Shown: positions 24,805-33,779, counted from the first letter of the stretch. The stretch: 64,000 bases of DNA from Pseudomonas sp. P7548 (GCF_013386585.1 NZ_JACARO010000004.1:1-64000); one strand, 5' to 3'. Numbers and translations: made by a program. The notes: a model not told the origin generated them from the sequence alone.

Positions 24805-26282
24805 GATTGTTCCTTGTCATCGATCGTCTCGATGGCTTCAAGAGTGCTGTAGTTGAGGCCGAGGCCCGTGGCTCTGGCGAGGTCGGCGGCGTTCTCCGTG
24901 TCGACCGTTTCCGCGTCGTACCCGGTACGCAGCACCATCTCGCTGCGAGAGGCGAAGCCTGCTCGTACCTCCATCTGGCGTGCCTGCACGTCTTGCACCG
25001 GCTGGATGTACGCCCAACCCTGCGGCACCCAACGTGTGCGCAGGTATTCACGCCGCCGCTGTGCGTAGTCCGGAAGCTTAAGGGCGCCGGACAGCACTGC
25101 CATGTCCATCCAGGCCGCCCGCACCGGGCGACACAGTTGATGCACGTACACGCCAAATTGCAGCTGCTCCAGCCGGCGCCGGAACTCGTTGAGCACCACC
25201 CGCAACGCCCGGTCGTTGACCTCGCGCATGTCGCCGGTGAGGATCTCGTAAGGCGTGCCCGACCCCGCCGCCGCTGCCATCAGCTGCTGTCGCATGAAGT
25301 CCGGGTAGTTGTTGCCAGCGTCCGGTGGCTTGGAGAATTCCACCTCTTCACCGGGTGCCAGCTCCTGCATGGTGCCGGGCTCCAGGGCAACCATTGGCGT
25401 GAAACCGTCGCGGTCGGTGACCAAGGGTTCCCCGGTCATCGGGTTGCGCGTCATTGGCCCGCCCTCTGGAGGAGGTCGCTTGATGAAGCCCGCGAACAGG
25501 TTCGCCACTTCCTGCCGGAACAGCACCGCGTCGTCGTAATTGTCCAGGCTGCGCAGGCGCTTCAGAACCGGAGCCAGGCGCGGCACGCCGCGCAGTTGCC
25601 CAGGCTCCATGGGTTCGAAGATGTGCAACACCTGTGCTGCCGGAACGCGCACCAACTGGTTGTAACCCCCATTCAACGACGACGAGTCGCGTGGATGCGA
25701 CAGGTACATCCAGTACGCCACACGCTTGCCGGCCGGGTTGAACTCGATCCCGGCGCGGATAATGTTGCCGTTTTTGGCCGGCTCGAATTTGTCGTGAGGG
25801 ACGAACTCAGGGGCCAGCGCCTGCAACTGCAGCGGCACCGCTAAGCCTTCGCTGGGGCTGCGTGGTCGGAGCCGCACGAAGCACTCGCCGGCCGTTTCAA
25901 CGGTGCGTGCTACCAGGGCCTGCATACCGTAGAAGTCGGTGAGCTCGTCAGCATCCGCCTCATCCACCCAGTCATCCCACAGCTGCTGTTTGATTTTGCG
26001 CAGTGCCACGTCATCCGTGGTCGGCCTGGGCGTGATGCCGGTGCCGATCAGGTTGCTGACACGCTTGTCGATGACGTTGAACGCGTACGGGTCATTGCGC
26101 ACTGCCGCCCGCGAACGAGCGCGCAGGTTGCGCAAGGCCGGGGTATTGATGCTGTTGATGCCGCTGTCGCTGGCTTCCCAACTGGCCGAACGCCGCCCCT
26201 CCCCGGCGCCTTCATAACTGGCCTTGATGTTCGACGGCAGCAAGAATCCGTTACGGGTCAACGTCGGATAGTGTCGAGCCAT
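24801..26282 (-). CDS. phage portal protein, lambda B family
   Basis: 493 residues with the standard lambda-type portal features: RNDPYAFNVIDKRVSNLIGTG, FVRLRPRSP, HIFEPMEPGQLRGVPRLAPVL and PYEILTGDM. It overlaps the protease gene by four bases and the joining protein gene by one. Twelve copies should form the DNA entry ring. Confidence 0.93.
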   Translation of the reverse strand: MARHYPTLTRNGFLLPSNIKASYEGAGEGRRSASWEASDSGINSINTPALRNLRARSRAAVRNDPYAFNVIDKRVSNLIGTGITPRPTTDDVALRKIKQQLWDDWVDEADADELTDFYGMQALVARTVETAGECFVRLRPRSPSEGLAVPLQLQALAPEFVPHDKFEPAKNGNIIRAGIEFNPAGKRVAYWMYLSHPRDSSSLNGGYNQLVRVPAAQVLHIFEPMEPGQLRGVPRLAPVLKRLRSLDNYDDAVLFRQEVANLFAGFIKRPPPEGGPMTRNPMTGEPLVTDRDGFTPMVALEPGTMQELAPGEEVEFSKPPDAGNNYPDFMRQQLMAAAAGSGTPYEILTGDMREVNDRALRVVLNEFRRRLEQLQFGVYVHQLCRPVRAAWMDMAVLSGALKLPDYAQRRREYLRTRWVPQGWAYIQPVQDVQARQMEVRAGFASRSEMVLRTGYDAETVDTENAADLARATGLGLNYSTLEAIETIDDKEQS

Positions 26283-26488
26283 TAGAGTCCTTTGCCTCCG
26301 TGGGTGAGCCGCACCACGCGAGGGCGCGGCCCGGCAGCGTTGGTCAGCGACATGCGGATCTCGTCGCGGGCCTTGAGCAGTTCGTCGATGGAGCGGTACT
26401 CCACCGTGCGATCGCTGTAGCGCACGGTCTTTTCACCGCGCGCAATCGCGCGCTCGATAACTTCGAGGTGCTTTGGGGTAAACGACAT
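26282..26488 (-). CDS. head-tail joining protein W-like
   Basis: 68 residues, helical, with RAIARGEKTVRYSDRTVEYRS-like spacing (shown here in part) and ELLKARDEIR. Size and place between terminase and portal match lambda gpW, which plugs the head after packaging. Confidence 0.8.
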   Translation of the reverse strand: MSFTPKHLEVIERAIARGEKTVRYSDRTVEYRSIDELLKARDEIRMSLTNAAGPRPRVVRLTHGGKGL

Positions 26489-26489
26489 A

Positions 26490-28508
26490 TCAGCGTCTCT
26501 TCAGATAACCGCTGGTGGAAATGCGGCGTTGTGGGGGGGCAGCGGGTCGAGCATGGGCGACGGGAGCAACGTGTTGTTCGTTTTGCCGCAACGTAGGTGT
26601 AGCCGATGACGGCGTGCTTGTTGAGCGGCTCAAGCGCTCACCCTGAATTGGCTTGCTCTGAACTGCCTCGATACCTGCGTTGAACACCGCCTGACTTACC
26701 CTCTCCCAATCGTGTTCCTGATAGCGATTGATGCCCAAGTAATGCGCCATGGCCAGGCAGTACACCATCAGGTCGAGCGCTTCGTTACGCTCAGCTTTGC
26801 CTTTGACCCACTCGATTTTTTTATAGCCTTTGACATAGCGAGTCACCTTGCGCTCAGCAACGCACTGGTCGAAAAAATCATCCGGCAAATCATTGGCAAA
26901 ATGCAGTGCGCCTGGGCCTTCCTCAATCAGGTAACGGTTATAGATCCAGTCCTTGGACGTGTCAGTGCCGACAATCCAAAGCTCCGCACCGTGCCGCTCG
27001 GTCAGGCCCTTCCACGTCACATCAACCTTGGATGGCCGCTGCGCAATCACCGGCCTGCCCCGCTTGCTTGCTCCCTTGATCGCGAAAATGTTTCGCCACC
27101 GACGCAGTCGACAGAATTGGTAAACCTCGTCATGGTGGTTACCACCAGAATCGACCGCTGTTGCAAGTATTCCCAGATCGGCACCACACGGGTGCCGATA
27201 ACGAGCCTTGAGCAACTCATCCAGCGCTAACCAGGTTCGCTCATCCGAAGGGTTGCCCGCGATCACCTGGTAGTCGATCACCCACCGCTCCATACCAGCA
27301 CCCCAGCCCATCACCATGAGTTCAAGGCGGTCATGCTGGGTGTCGACCGAACAGGTCAACATCAGAACCCCGTCAGGCATCGAACCAAGGCTGTAGGCTT
27401 CCAATCGAGCGCGATTGCGCAGGACGTCGGCGCTGGTTTGCTCTTGCGCGTTGTCCCAGACCTTGGCCAAGCGGGTGTTGTAGAACACCTGCATAGGTTC
27501 CATATCGCCTTTGGCCTGGGCCTTTTTCGCTTTTTCGAACTGCTTGGCCAGCGAAGCCCAGCTCGTCCAGCCTGGCGGCGAGTAAAGGGCGTTGAGATTG
27601 AACCCTACAGTTTCGCCGTCGCCCGCTGAACTGGCCCGCCACTCGCCTTTGCTCAACATTTCACCCTTGTGATGCTCCTCAATGAGCACATCACATTCAG
27701 GGCCGGCGCACTGGTAGTGCACCACGCTGTAGTCCTCGGAGTAATGCAGGCGCTCCCATTCCAAAACCTGCAGGTGACCGCAGTTCGGACACGGCACGTA
27801 GTAATACCGCTGATCGCTGGTCTCAAAAAGATCGGAAATGCGCGACGCGCCCTTGATCGTCGGCGAGCTGGAAAAGTAGAACTTGGCATTGCGTCCGAAG
27901 GTACTGCCGCGGGTTTCTGCGAGCTCAACCGGGTCGCCCTCATCACCAAGGTCAGTCTCCCAGCGATCAATCTCATCGCCGTAGATGTAGCGAGCGGACA
28001 ACTCCGACAGGTTCGCAGCCGAACCCGCAGTTGTCACATACAGCGTGCCGCCTTCGAACTCTTTCGTGTCAAGGGTGTTGCGTGCATCGCGTGACCGATT
28101 GGCCGCCACGCGCTCGCGCAAGACGGGAGTGGCCTTAATGGTTTTGCCGATGCGCGAGGACACCCGCTTGGCCAACCCGAGGCTGGGCAGCAGGGCCAGG
28201 ATATTTGACGGAGCCATGTGGATCAGGCCGCCTATCCAGTTCAGGCCGATCTGCGTTTTCATCAACTGGGAAGCGACCATGGTCACCACCCGCTTGCAAG
28301 GGTGGGCAGGCGACAGACAGCGCATCGGTTCACGGGCATAGGGCGTTCGCGAGGTGCGGTACTGACCAGGCTCGGCCGCACCGGTATCACGCGGAATACG
28401 CATGAACTCATCAGCCCACTCATCCACCCACACGTCCGGGTCCGGGCGCAAGCCACGGAAATACGCCTCGCGATACAGTTCTGTACCGTCAGGGTGTTCC
28501 GCTAGCAT
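26490..28508 (-). CDS. terminase large subunit, lambda GpA family
   Basis: 672 residues. The ATPase part has a deviant Walker A ASQLMKTQ at 79-86 and Walker B YIYGDEID at 174-181. A zinc-like CxxC segment (VPCPNCGHLQ) lies near 250. The nuclease half contains TAVDSGGNHHDEVYQFCR. Lambda-type GpA enzymes cut at cos sites, which fits the repeats upstream of the small-subunit gene. The C-terminal 50 residues are Ser/Thr/Pro-rich. Confidence 0.93.
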   Translation of the reverse strand: MLAEHPDGTELYREAYFRGLRPDPDVWVDEWADEFMRIPRDTGAAEPGQYRTSRTPYAREPMRCLSPAHPCKRVVTMVASQLMKTQIGLNWIGGLIHMAPSNILALLPSLGLAKRVSSRIGKTIKATPVLRERVAANRSRDARNTLDTKEFEGGTLYVTTAGSAANLSELSARYIYGDEIDRWETDLGDEGDPVELAETRGSTFGRNAKFYFSSSPTIKGASRISDLFETSDQRYYYVPCPNCGHLQVLEWERLHYSEDYSVVHYQCAGPECDVLIEEHHKGEMLSKGEWRASSAGDGETVGFNLNALYSPPGWTSWASLAKQFEKAKKAQAKGDMEPMQVFYNTRLAKVWDNAQEQTSADVLRNRARLEAYSLGSMPDGVLMLTCSVDTQHDRLELMVMGWGAGMERWVIDYQVIAGNPSDERTWLALDELLKARYRHPCGADLGILATAVDSGGNHHDEVYQFCRLRRWRNIFAIKGASKRGRPVIAQRPSKVDVTWKGLTERHGAELWIVGTDTSKDWIYNRYLIEEGPGALHFANDLPDDFFDQCVAERKVTRYVKGYKKIEWVKGKAERNEALDLMVYCLAMAHYLGINRYQEHDWERVSQAVFNAGIEAVQSKPIQGERLSRSTSTPSSATPTLRQNEQHVAPVAHARPAAPPQRRISTSGYLKRR

Positions 28509-28512
28509 AAGG

Positions 28513-29097
28513 TCAACTCGGAGTCAGGGCGTGTTCTCGGTCCGCTGAAGAAATTCGTTCGGCGTCTTCTAGTGAGCGGCGGATGGCCGCCGTCAAGTGT
28601 CTTTCAATTTTCCATGGGTCGGTCATAACGGCCAACTCCGGCGCTAGTTGCGCGACGATACCAAGCAGCTGATCGCGTACCAGACGTCCAGCGCCATATG
28701 CGCCGTCCTCCACAGCCTTACGCAAAACAAGCGAGCCCTGCTGCTGGTGAAAGTTAGCCTGTTCTTGCAAAGCCAAATAATGCTCACGCATTGCGCGAGA
28801 CTTTTGAAAGTCAGGTTCATCACCGACTTGCGGCATTGCGCAGCCATCGAGGCTCGGCAATGTAACGACTGCTGTACTGCCCGTAGGTGCGTCCTTGGGA
28901 GAGCGCTCGCGCTTGTGACGCGCAACAACACCTGCCTTGCTTGGATCGCTGGTACTAGACAGCAGCTTCTCGCTCGCGCCAACGTCCACCAGTCCGGATT
29001 CGTTCAAGACCAGCCGCCCGGCCTGAATCAGTTTTCCGACATACTGCCTGGACCATCCCTTCATCTCGCCATACTGCTTGCGAGTCATAAAAGTCAT
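28513..29097 (-). CDS. terminase small subunit, Nu1-like
   Basis: 194 residues from ATG 29097, which has GGGAGG just upstream. The N-terminus is a winged-helix/MerR-like domain (TRKQYGEMKGWSRQYVGKLI) as in lambda Nu1. The C-terminal half is helical and should bind the large subunit. It should recognise sites near cos; the TGTCAAC repeats directly upstream are candidates. Confidence 0.85.
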   Translation of the reverse strand: MTFMTRKQYGEMKGWSRQYVGKLIQAGRLVLNESGLVDVGASEKLLSSTSDPSKAGVVARHKRERSPKDAPTGSTAVVTLPSLDGCAMPQVGDEPDFQKSRAMREHYLALQEQANFHQQQGSLVLRKAVEDGAYGAGRLVRDQLLGIVAQLAPELAVMTDPWKIERHLTAAIRRSLEDAERISSADREHALTPS

Positions 29098-29128
29098 GTG
29101 GCCTCCCTTTTGAAACCAGGTCGACCTC

Positions 29129-29370
29129 GTCAACCAATCCTGTCAACTAACTCTGTCAACTAACCCGGCAAGGTTGACAGCGATTTTCGGTGGTTTCCCG
29201 TCGGCTTTTCGACGCTCGCTGTCAAATCCTTTTGCGCAAGAAACGGGCGCTAACACCAGTGTTTACTGGGGATAAGCGTGAAAAGTACCGGCCTCCGGAT
29301 TACTGATAGCGTTCCCGATGTGGAGAATTTTTTACACGCAAATCCTGTCAACCTGTCAACCGCTGTCAAC
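29129..29370. repeat. TGTCAAC repeat cluster upstream of terminase, candidate cos/terminase-binding region
   Basis: TGTCAAC occurs at 29141-29147, 29154-29160, 29346-29352, 29354-29360 and 29364-29370, and inverted at 29173-29179; a CGTCAAC copy begins at 29128. Several copies are followed by TAAC. The 29098-29484 gap holds no other gene. In lambda the cos cut site and R-type repeats lie just before Nu1, so this may be the packaging recognition region. No cut site can be placed by eye. Confidence 0.55.
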
Positions 29371-29484
29371 TAACTTTCAAACCCTGTGGCTAACGTTTTC
29401 CCGCGGGTTCTATGCCCCGTGTCACTCGAAAATCCCCAGGGTCCCCGGCCGCCCGCAGCGCGCCATTTTGGTGCGTGACTCGCA

Positions 29485-29817
29485 TCATTCGACGTTCCGG
29501 CCGGGGAGCTTGAAGTCAGTCACACGATCAGCGATAGCGCGGATCTTCTCCACGCCTAGGAAGCCGACCCAACCACCAACGAAGGTTGCCATGCTCTGAG
29601 GCAGTCCGAAGAACTCAAGGCCACTGATGATAGTCAGCGTTAGACCACCACACAGCACGCCTTCCACCAGCATCTGGCGGCGCGAGCCACCACCGTAGGT
29701 AATGCGCAGCACGGCCATGGCGAAGGACAGTCCGGCCGGGTAAAGGATCGGCGCATGCTGGCTCAGCCACGCAAGCATCAATGCCCAGGTGTCTGGCTTA
29801 TCTGGCATGTTCGGCAT
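29485..29817 (-). CDS. phage holin, lambda-family type
   Basis: 110 residues with about three hydrophobic segments: near 24-40, 50-70 and 78-92. A motif order of GGGSRRQMLVEGVLCGGLT and FVGGWVGFLGVEKIRAIADR is typical of the phage holin family found beside lambda-type terminases in pseudomonad prophages. It is the first late gene, before terminase, and far from the endolysin. Confidence 0.75.
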   Translation of the reverse strand: MPNMPDKPDTWALMLAWLSQHAPILYPAGLSFAMAVLRITYGGGSRRQMLVEGVLCGGLTLTIISGLEFFGLPQSMATFVGGWVGFLGVEKIRAIADRVTDFKLPGRNVE

Positions 29818-29905
29818 CTCGGGTTCCTCCCTTTCGGGAAGTTAATAGATTCGGCCTCAGCATCACTCCCAGCTTGGCGCGACGGGTGTGGTGGAGCCGA
29901 AAACG

Positions 29906-29930
29906 AAAAAGCCCCGGCGAATGCCGAGGC
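29906..29930 (-). terminator. terminator-like hairpin between membrane moron and holin
   Basis: GCCCCGGC-GAAT-GCCGAGGC (one mismatch) with five A residues on its left. It separates the moron at 30037 from the holin on the leftward transcript. Confidence 0.5.
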
Positions 29931-30036
29931 TCAATGATCTTCAGAAAATAAAAAGCCTGACTCAATGGTCATGCTTTGCACGCGGAAAAACCGCAAAGTA
30001 ACCATAAATCTATATGCAGGGACCGGGGTTGTCAAC

Positions 30037-30771
30037 TCACTCCCTTGGTCTATCTGCCGGCGATGTCGATTTCCACATTGAGGCAGCCCTAAGCGGCCCC
30101 ACTCGAAGCTGCGTTAATGATCCCTCCAACGACTTTAGCTCTGCCACACGAAACTTTGGCCCTACCTCCGATCCGCGCCTCTCACCAATCAAAACTTGGT
30201 CACCATAAAAACCTAAAACTACATTATCGCCGGTCACCCAATAGTATTCATCCGACGCCGCGTTTTTATTTCCTGCAGCCGAAAAACACATTGCAAAAAC
30301 AATAAATCCGCACAGGCAATATGTATAACGACTAGTCTGGTATAAATGCTGCGCAGACTTATCAAAATCATCAGAGACCACTACTTCAAATTTCTTAACA
30401 CCCAGAGCAGCTAACCCACCTACAGCGGCAGCGATACCAAACACCCAACGCCAAGTAGGCGTCATCGACAGATTGAAAAAAATTAGTGCCGCATAGGTAA
30501 AGGCCGCAGCCACCAAAATTATCTTTCCTCTTGGCGTAGCAAAATGAACGCCTGAAACAATAGATATCATTACAAACGTGAGCACTATTGCCGGATAAAC
30601 AGTCGTTACGACCGGTATAATCCCGAAAGAAGACATCTGTAAAAATTCAACAGGTGCTCCAAAAAAGTTGAGCCGCCCCATTTCGTAGAACGCAAACAAT
30701 ATATAGGCAAGGGGTCCAAGCGTTGCAGTAGCTGACAACAGGTAAGTCGCGATTGTTCTTGCGTCCGGCAT
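30037..30771 (-). CDS. membrane protein of unknown function (moron candidate)
   Basis: 244 residues with about five predicted membrane segments by hydrophobicity: near 10-28, 47-70, 82-98, 107-123 and 148-165. The remaining C-terminal 75 residues are soluble and charged. No family recognised. The gene is more A+T-rich than its neighbours and is inserted between the Q-like antiterminator and the holin, the region where lambdoid phages carry accessory genes. A role in exclusion or host surface change is possible but unproved. Confidence 0.6.
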   Translation of the reverse strand: MPDARTIATYLLSATATLGPLAYILFAFYEMGRLNFFGAPVEFLQMSSFGIIPVVTTVYPAIVLTFVMISIVSGVHFATPRGKIILVAAAFTYAALIFFNLSMTPTWRWVFGIAAAVGGLAALGVKKFEVVVSDDFDKSAQHLYQTSRYTYCLCGFIVFAMCFSAAGNKNAASDEYYWVTGDNVVLGFYGDQVLIGERRGSEVGPKFRVAELKSLEGSLTQLRVGPLRAASMWKSTSPADRPRE

Positions 30772-30824
30772 TTCTTTTCCCTAGAAATATTTGGGTATCC
30801 GTGCAGACGCTACATAAACATCAC

Positions 30825-31178
30825 TTAGGCAGCGTGCCTCTTAGATTCTAGCGCGCCATCGATCCAAGCAACACCTGCCTTCCAGAGCTGCCGAGTCTTC
30901 TCTTCGCCAAACTTCATTTTCTTGCCGACTTCCATGAGAGAGCTATCGCGACTTGTGTAGTACTTCATCAGGACCTGGCCGCATTCGGGATACCGCTTCA
31001 GCAGACGGCCCATCAGCCTATCGATCAGCAACGCGTCGTCATCAGTGATCATCGGCGACAGGATAGTGTTCTCGCGTGAAGCACAGCAGGAAACACCTGA
31101 CCCCAGGACTACCCAGCGGCCCCAATGCTCAAGCAAATCCTCGGCGGTACGTTCTTTAAAGCTCGGAGTGAAGGCCAT
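30825..31178 (-). CDS. antitermination protein Q-like
   Basis: 117 residues. The C-terminal half (LLKRYPECGQVLMKYYTSRDS...MKFGEEKTRQLWKAGVAWIDG) has the sigma-region-4-like HTH of Q/DUF1133-type phage antiterminators. Its position, last of the early leftward block and before holin and terminase, is where Q sits in lambda. It would allow transcription through the late-operon hairpins. Family call is tentative. Confidence 0.6.
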   Translation of the reverse strand: MAFTPSFKERTAEDLLEHWGRWVVLGSGVSCCASRENTILSPMITDDDALLIDRLMGRLLKRYPECGQVLMKYYTSRDSSLMEVGKKMKFGEEKTRQLWKAGVAWIDGALESKRHAA

Positions 31179-31181
31179 GGT

Positions 31182-31505
31182 TCAATCCCCTGTGAAGTTG
31201 GTGGCACCTGGGCCACGGCGGTTGTTCTCGTCATATTGGGTTGCCGGCCCGCCCAACAGCGCCGACCGTTTCAATTGTTCGATCTGATGGTCAGCCGCTT
31301 GGAGCCGAATGCTCAGCTGCGTCACCAGCACCTCTAGCGGCAACGGATCACCGGTTTCGACGGCTACCCAGCCCGATGCATTGCACTGCACGCAGGCCAA
31401 CTCATGAAAGACACCACTGATCACTGCGCGTCCATGGCATGCAAGGCACTTGGCAAGGTCGATCTGTGCGGCGCGGAATGCTGGGCCACTACTCTTTTTC
31501 ATCAT
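31182..31505 (-). CDS. small zinc-ribbon phage protein
   Basis: 107 residues from ATG 31505, with GAGG seven bases before it; a TTG at 31511 is an alternative. Two CxxC pairs (CLAC and CVQC, about 20 residues apart) suggest one zinc knuckle near the N-terminus. The C-terminal part is helical. It lies between the internal recombinase and the Q-like gene. Function unknown. Confidence 0.6.
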   Translation of the reverse strand: MMKKSSGPAFRAAQIDLAKCLACHGRAVISGVFHELACVQCNASGWVAVETGDPLPLEVLVTQLSIRLQAADHQIEQLKRSALLGGPATQYDENNRRGPGATNFTGD

Positions 31506-31507
31506 TT

Positions 31508-32803
31508 TCAAACCTCGCCCTTAACAAATTGTGGTTCTGGCTCGCAGGCCCCGCCGTTCAAGGCGTCTACGAGGTTTTGCGAATCTTCATATCTAACGCC
31601 TGTCTGCTCATGGATCGCCTTGAAGCCACGCGCATCTAACCAGTTGTGCCACTTCACCAAGGCCAAGCGGCGCTGCTCTTTGGCCTGGGTGTTGATGTAG
31701 GTAGAAGCGATCTTGCCCAGCGAGTGGTTCAGCAGCATCTCGCCGATGTGGCCGTCGACGCCGAGGTCAGTCCAGGCAGTGCGGGCGACCTTGCGCAGAT
31801 CGTGACTGGTCCAGGCGCCCTGCCCCAACCGAGTGAACACGGCACTGGCCTGGTTATCACTCAGCGGCTTGCCACGGCGCGACGGGAACAGGAAAGCCCC
31901 CTCATATCCCTGCGCGGCCTGGCGGTCACGGTAACGACGCAGCAGCCCGCACACCTGATCGGTCAGCGGCACGCGCAGCTCAGTCTTCGTCTTGGTGTGC
32001 TCGGCCGGCAGGAACCACTCGCGCTCCGGCAGTGCAATGTCAGCCCAACGCGCCTGTCGGGTTTCACCGATCCGGGTGCCGTGGCACAGCATCATTAAGG
32101 CCAGCATGGCGTCACTTGGCGCACTGTCGAACCGCTCAGCCAGCAGCGTCACCAACTCGGGCACCTGCACATCGCGCAGCCGGGCAGGCTTGGGCTGAAT
32201 GCGCGCCGTGGTGAACTGACTGAATTTGAGTTCTGCCACCGGATTGACAGGGATCAGGTCCAGCTTGCGCGCCTGCCGGAAGGCCATGGCGACGAGGCGA
32301 AACAGCTGCTGAACGTAGGACAGCGACAGCTCTTCCTGCGCCGGCCACATCAGTTGCCTGTCCAGGGTTTGGGCGTTGAGGTCGCTCAGCAGCAAATCAT
32401 TCAAGCGCGGCTTGAGCTGGCAGCTGATTGCAGACTTGATAGCCGCGCGGCGCTTGTCGGAGAGCGCCCGCGACTTGGCCATGCGCTCGCCGAACCAGTC
32501 GAGCAGCTCACCCACGGACACCCAGCCCGATACGCTGGCCGCGCCGTCAGCCGCCACCCGCAACCGCACCGCGGGGAGCGCAGCGACCACCTGTTTGCTG
32601 CTGAGGTCGGGAAAATGGCCGATCAGGTGCCATTGGCGCTTGTGGAGCAAATACCAGGAGCCGCGCGCGCGGTTCTTCAAGTACCGAAAGTGAAGCGCTG
32701 GATGACTCGCATCTCGCAGGTCGCGCACATGCTCAAGCTTGGCGTTTCGCGCGATCTCCGCATCCGACAGTTTCACCGTCAGGGTTTGGATTTTGGTGCT
32801 CAA
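31508..32803 (-). CDS. tyrosine recombinase embedded in the early operon
   Basis: 431 residues from TTG 32803, which overlaps the previous stop (TTGA) and has AAGGAAGG upstream. The catalytic set is complete: R in HGTRIGETRQARW, H-x-x-R in TSHDLRKVART, H and Y in LLNHSLGKIASTYI. The N-terminal part resembles the DUF4102/SAM-like arm and core-binding domains of phage integrases. It lies between replication and antitermination genes, far from the tRNA, while another integrase adjoins the tRNA at 46.2 kb. It may act on another site or in resolution. Confidence 0.85.
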   Translation of the reverse strand: MSTKIQTLTVKLSDAEIARNAKLEHVRDLRDASHPALHFRYLKNRARGSWYLLHKRQWHLIGHFPDLSSKQVVAALPAVRLRVAADGAASVSGWVSVGELLDWFGERMAKSRALSDKRRAAIKSAISCQLKPRLNDLLLSDLNAQTLDRQLMWPAQEELSLSYVQQLFRLVAMAFRQARKLDLIPVNPVAELKFSQFTTARIQPKPARLRDVQVPELVTLLAERFDSAPSDAMLALMMLCHGTRIGETRQARWADIALPEREWFLPAEHTKTKTELRVPLTDQVCGLLRRYRDRQAAQGYEGAFLFPSRRGKPLSDNQASAVFTRLGQGAWTSHDLRKVARTAWTDLGVDGHIGEMLLNHSLGKIASTYINTQAKEQRRLALVKWHNWLDARGFKAIHEQTGVRYEDSQNLVDALNGGACEPEPQFVKGEV

Positions 32804-33096
32804 GTGATCACCTTCCTTTCTTTGATCAAAATGGCCTGAGTTCGCATGACGCCCTCGGCAAGAAATAGACGGATCTCGTAATTGGTCAGCTGGCCAGGTG
32901 CACGCAGGCGTCCGTCTGCGATGTCGTGGCAATACGCGCAGGCCCAGGCGCCCTGAAAGTCATTTGGCTTCAGGCCCATGCCGCAGGTGCCGGCCAGACG
33001 GTAGTGCGCGAGGACGATGGTGGACGAGTCGCAACTACACCCCGGAAACCGAACCTGGCAGTCTCGATCGCGAGCGGCGTTGGTGAGTTTGCTCAC
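32800..33096 (-). CDS. DUF1364-type phage nuclease-like protein
   Basis: 98 residues from GTG 33096, in a four-base GTGA overlap with the P-like gene. Cysteines and histidines are arranged as RDCQVRFPGCSCD, AHYRL and CAYCHDIADG, the pattern of DUF1364 (an HNH-like zinc fold found in lambdoid nin regions). It may process recombination intermediates. Fold is likely; activity inferred. Confidence 0.75.
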   Translation of the reverse strand: MSKLTNAARDRDCQVRFPGCSCDSSTIVLAHYRLAGTCGMGLKPNDFQGAWACAYCHDIADGRLRAPGQLTNYEIRLFLAEGVMRTQAILIKERKVIT

Positions 33097-33779
33097 TGGG
33101 TCCCCCCCGCACGGCGGGCACGCAGCTCGGCCAACGCCCTGTTGCCGACATCCGGGGTCACTTTCGGGGCAGACTTGGGCAACTCGGCTACCGGTACGGC
33201 ATTGAGCTTCTCGCCCTGCCAGATGCGGCGGCACTGGTTCAGGTACTGTTTTTCAAAGCTGGCCAGACCAAGCTCGCGCGGCAGAAGCGGCAGGCTGTGG
33301 AAGCCCACGGCGGCAGTCGCGTGATACACGGCCGGGTGATACCACTTCGAGCAACTACGCATAGCGGGATGGCAGTTGCGCAGGGCCTGAGCGTATGCAG
33401 ATTCAACGCTTGGAAGACCCAAGCCTTCCGGCGCGAAGCACCAACTGACGAAAACACCTGGGGCCGGAACAAAGGCCGATTTGTTCGCGCTGACAACGCG
33501 CATACCGTGATCGATTTGTTCCATTTTGGTGATGCCGGATCGCATGAACTCGCCTAGCCATTCAAGCTTTGAGGCGTTCATCACGGCCTCTGTCGGCCAG
33601 GATTGACGCCATGCACCACAAGCGCCGCGCAACCGAAGGAACAGGTCGTCAATCACTGCCCGGGTGGCATGATCAACGGCAACTACGGCAGGTGACTGAA
33701 CTGGCCCCCGGTACGTTGGATCGCATTGGCGGCGGGCAACCAACTGACTTGCCATTACGGGCTTGCTCGATCGGTTCAC
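33093..33779 (-). CDS. replication protein P-like (helicase loader)
   Basis: 228 residues from GTG 33779, overlapping the O-like stop by four bases. The middle part (EWLGEFMRSGITKMEQIDHGM, then GVFVSWCFAPEGLGLPSVESA split here by a comma-free ellipsis in reading) resembles lambda P family proteins. These bind DnaB and bring it to the origin. Its place directly after the O-like gene gives the lambda O-P order. Confidence 0.6.
   Translation of the reverse strand: MNRSSKPVMASQLVARRQCDPTYRGPVQSPAVVAVDHATRAVIDDLFLRLRGACGAWRQSWPTEAVMNASKLEWLGEFMRSGITKMEQIDHGMRVVSANKSAFVPAPGVFVSWCFAPEGLGLPSVESAYAQALRNCHPAMRSCSKWYHPAVYHATAAVGFHSLPLLPRELGLASFEKQYLNQCRRIWQGEKLNAVPVAELPKSAPKVTPDVGNRALAELRARRAGGTQ

Noticed and set aside
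29098..29484. CRISPR-like array in the TGTCAAC repeats
   Set aside because: Repeats are only seven bases, irregularly spaced and partly inverted; no spacers or cas genes.
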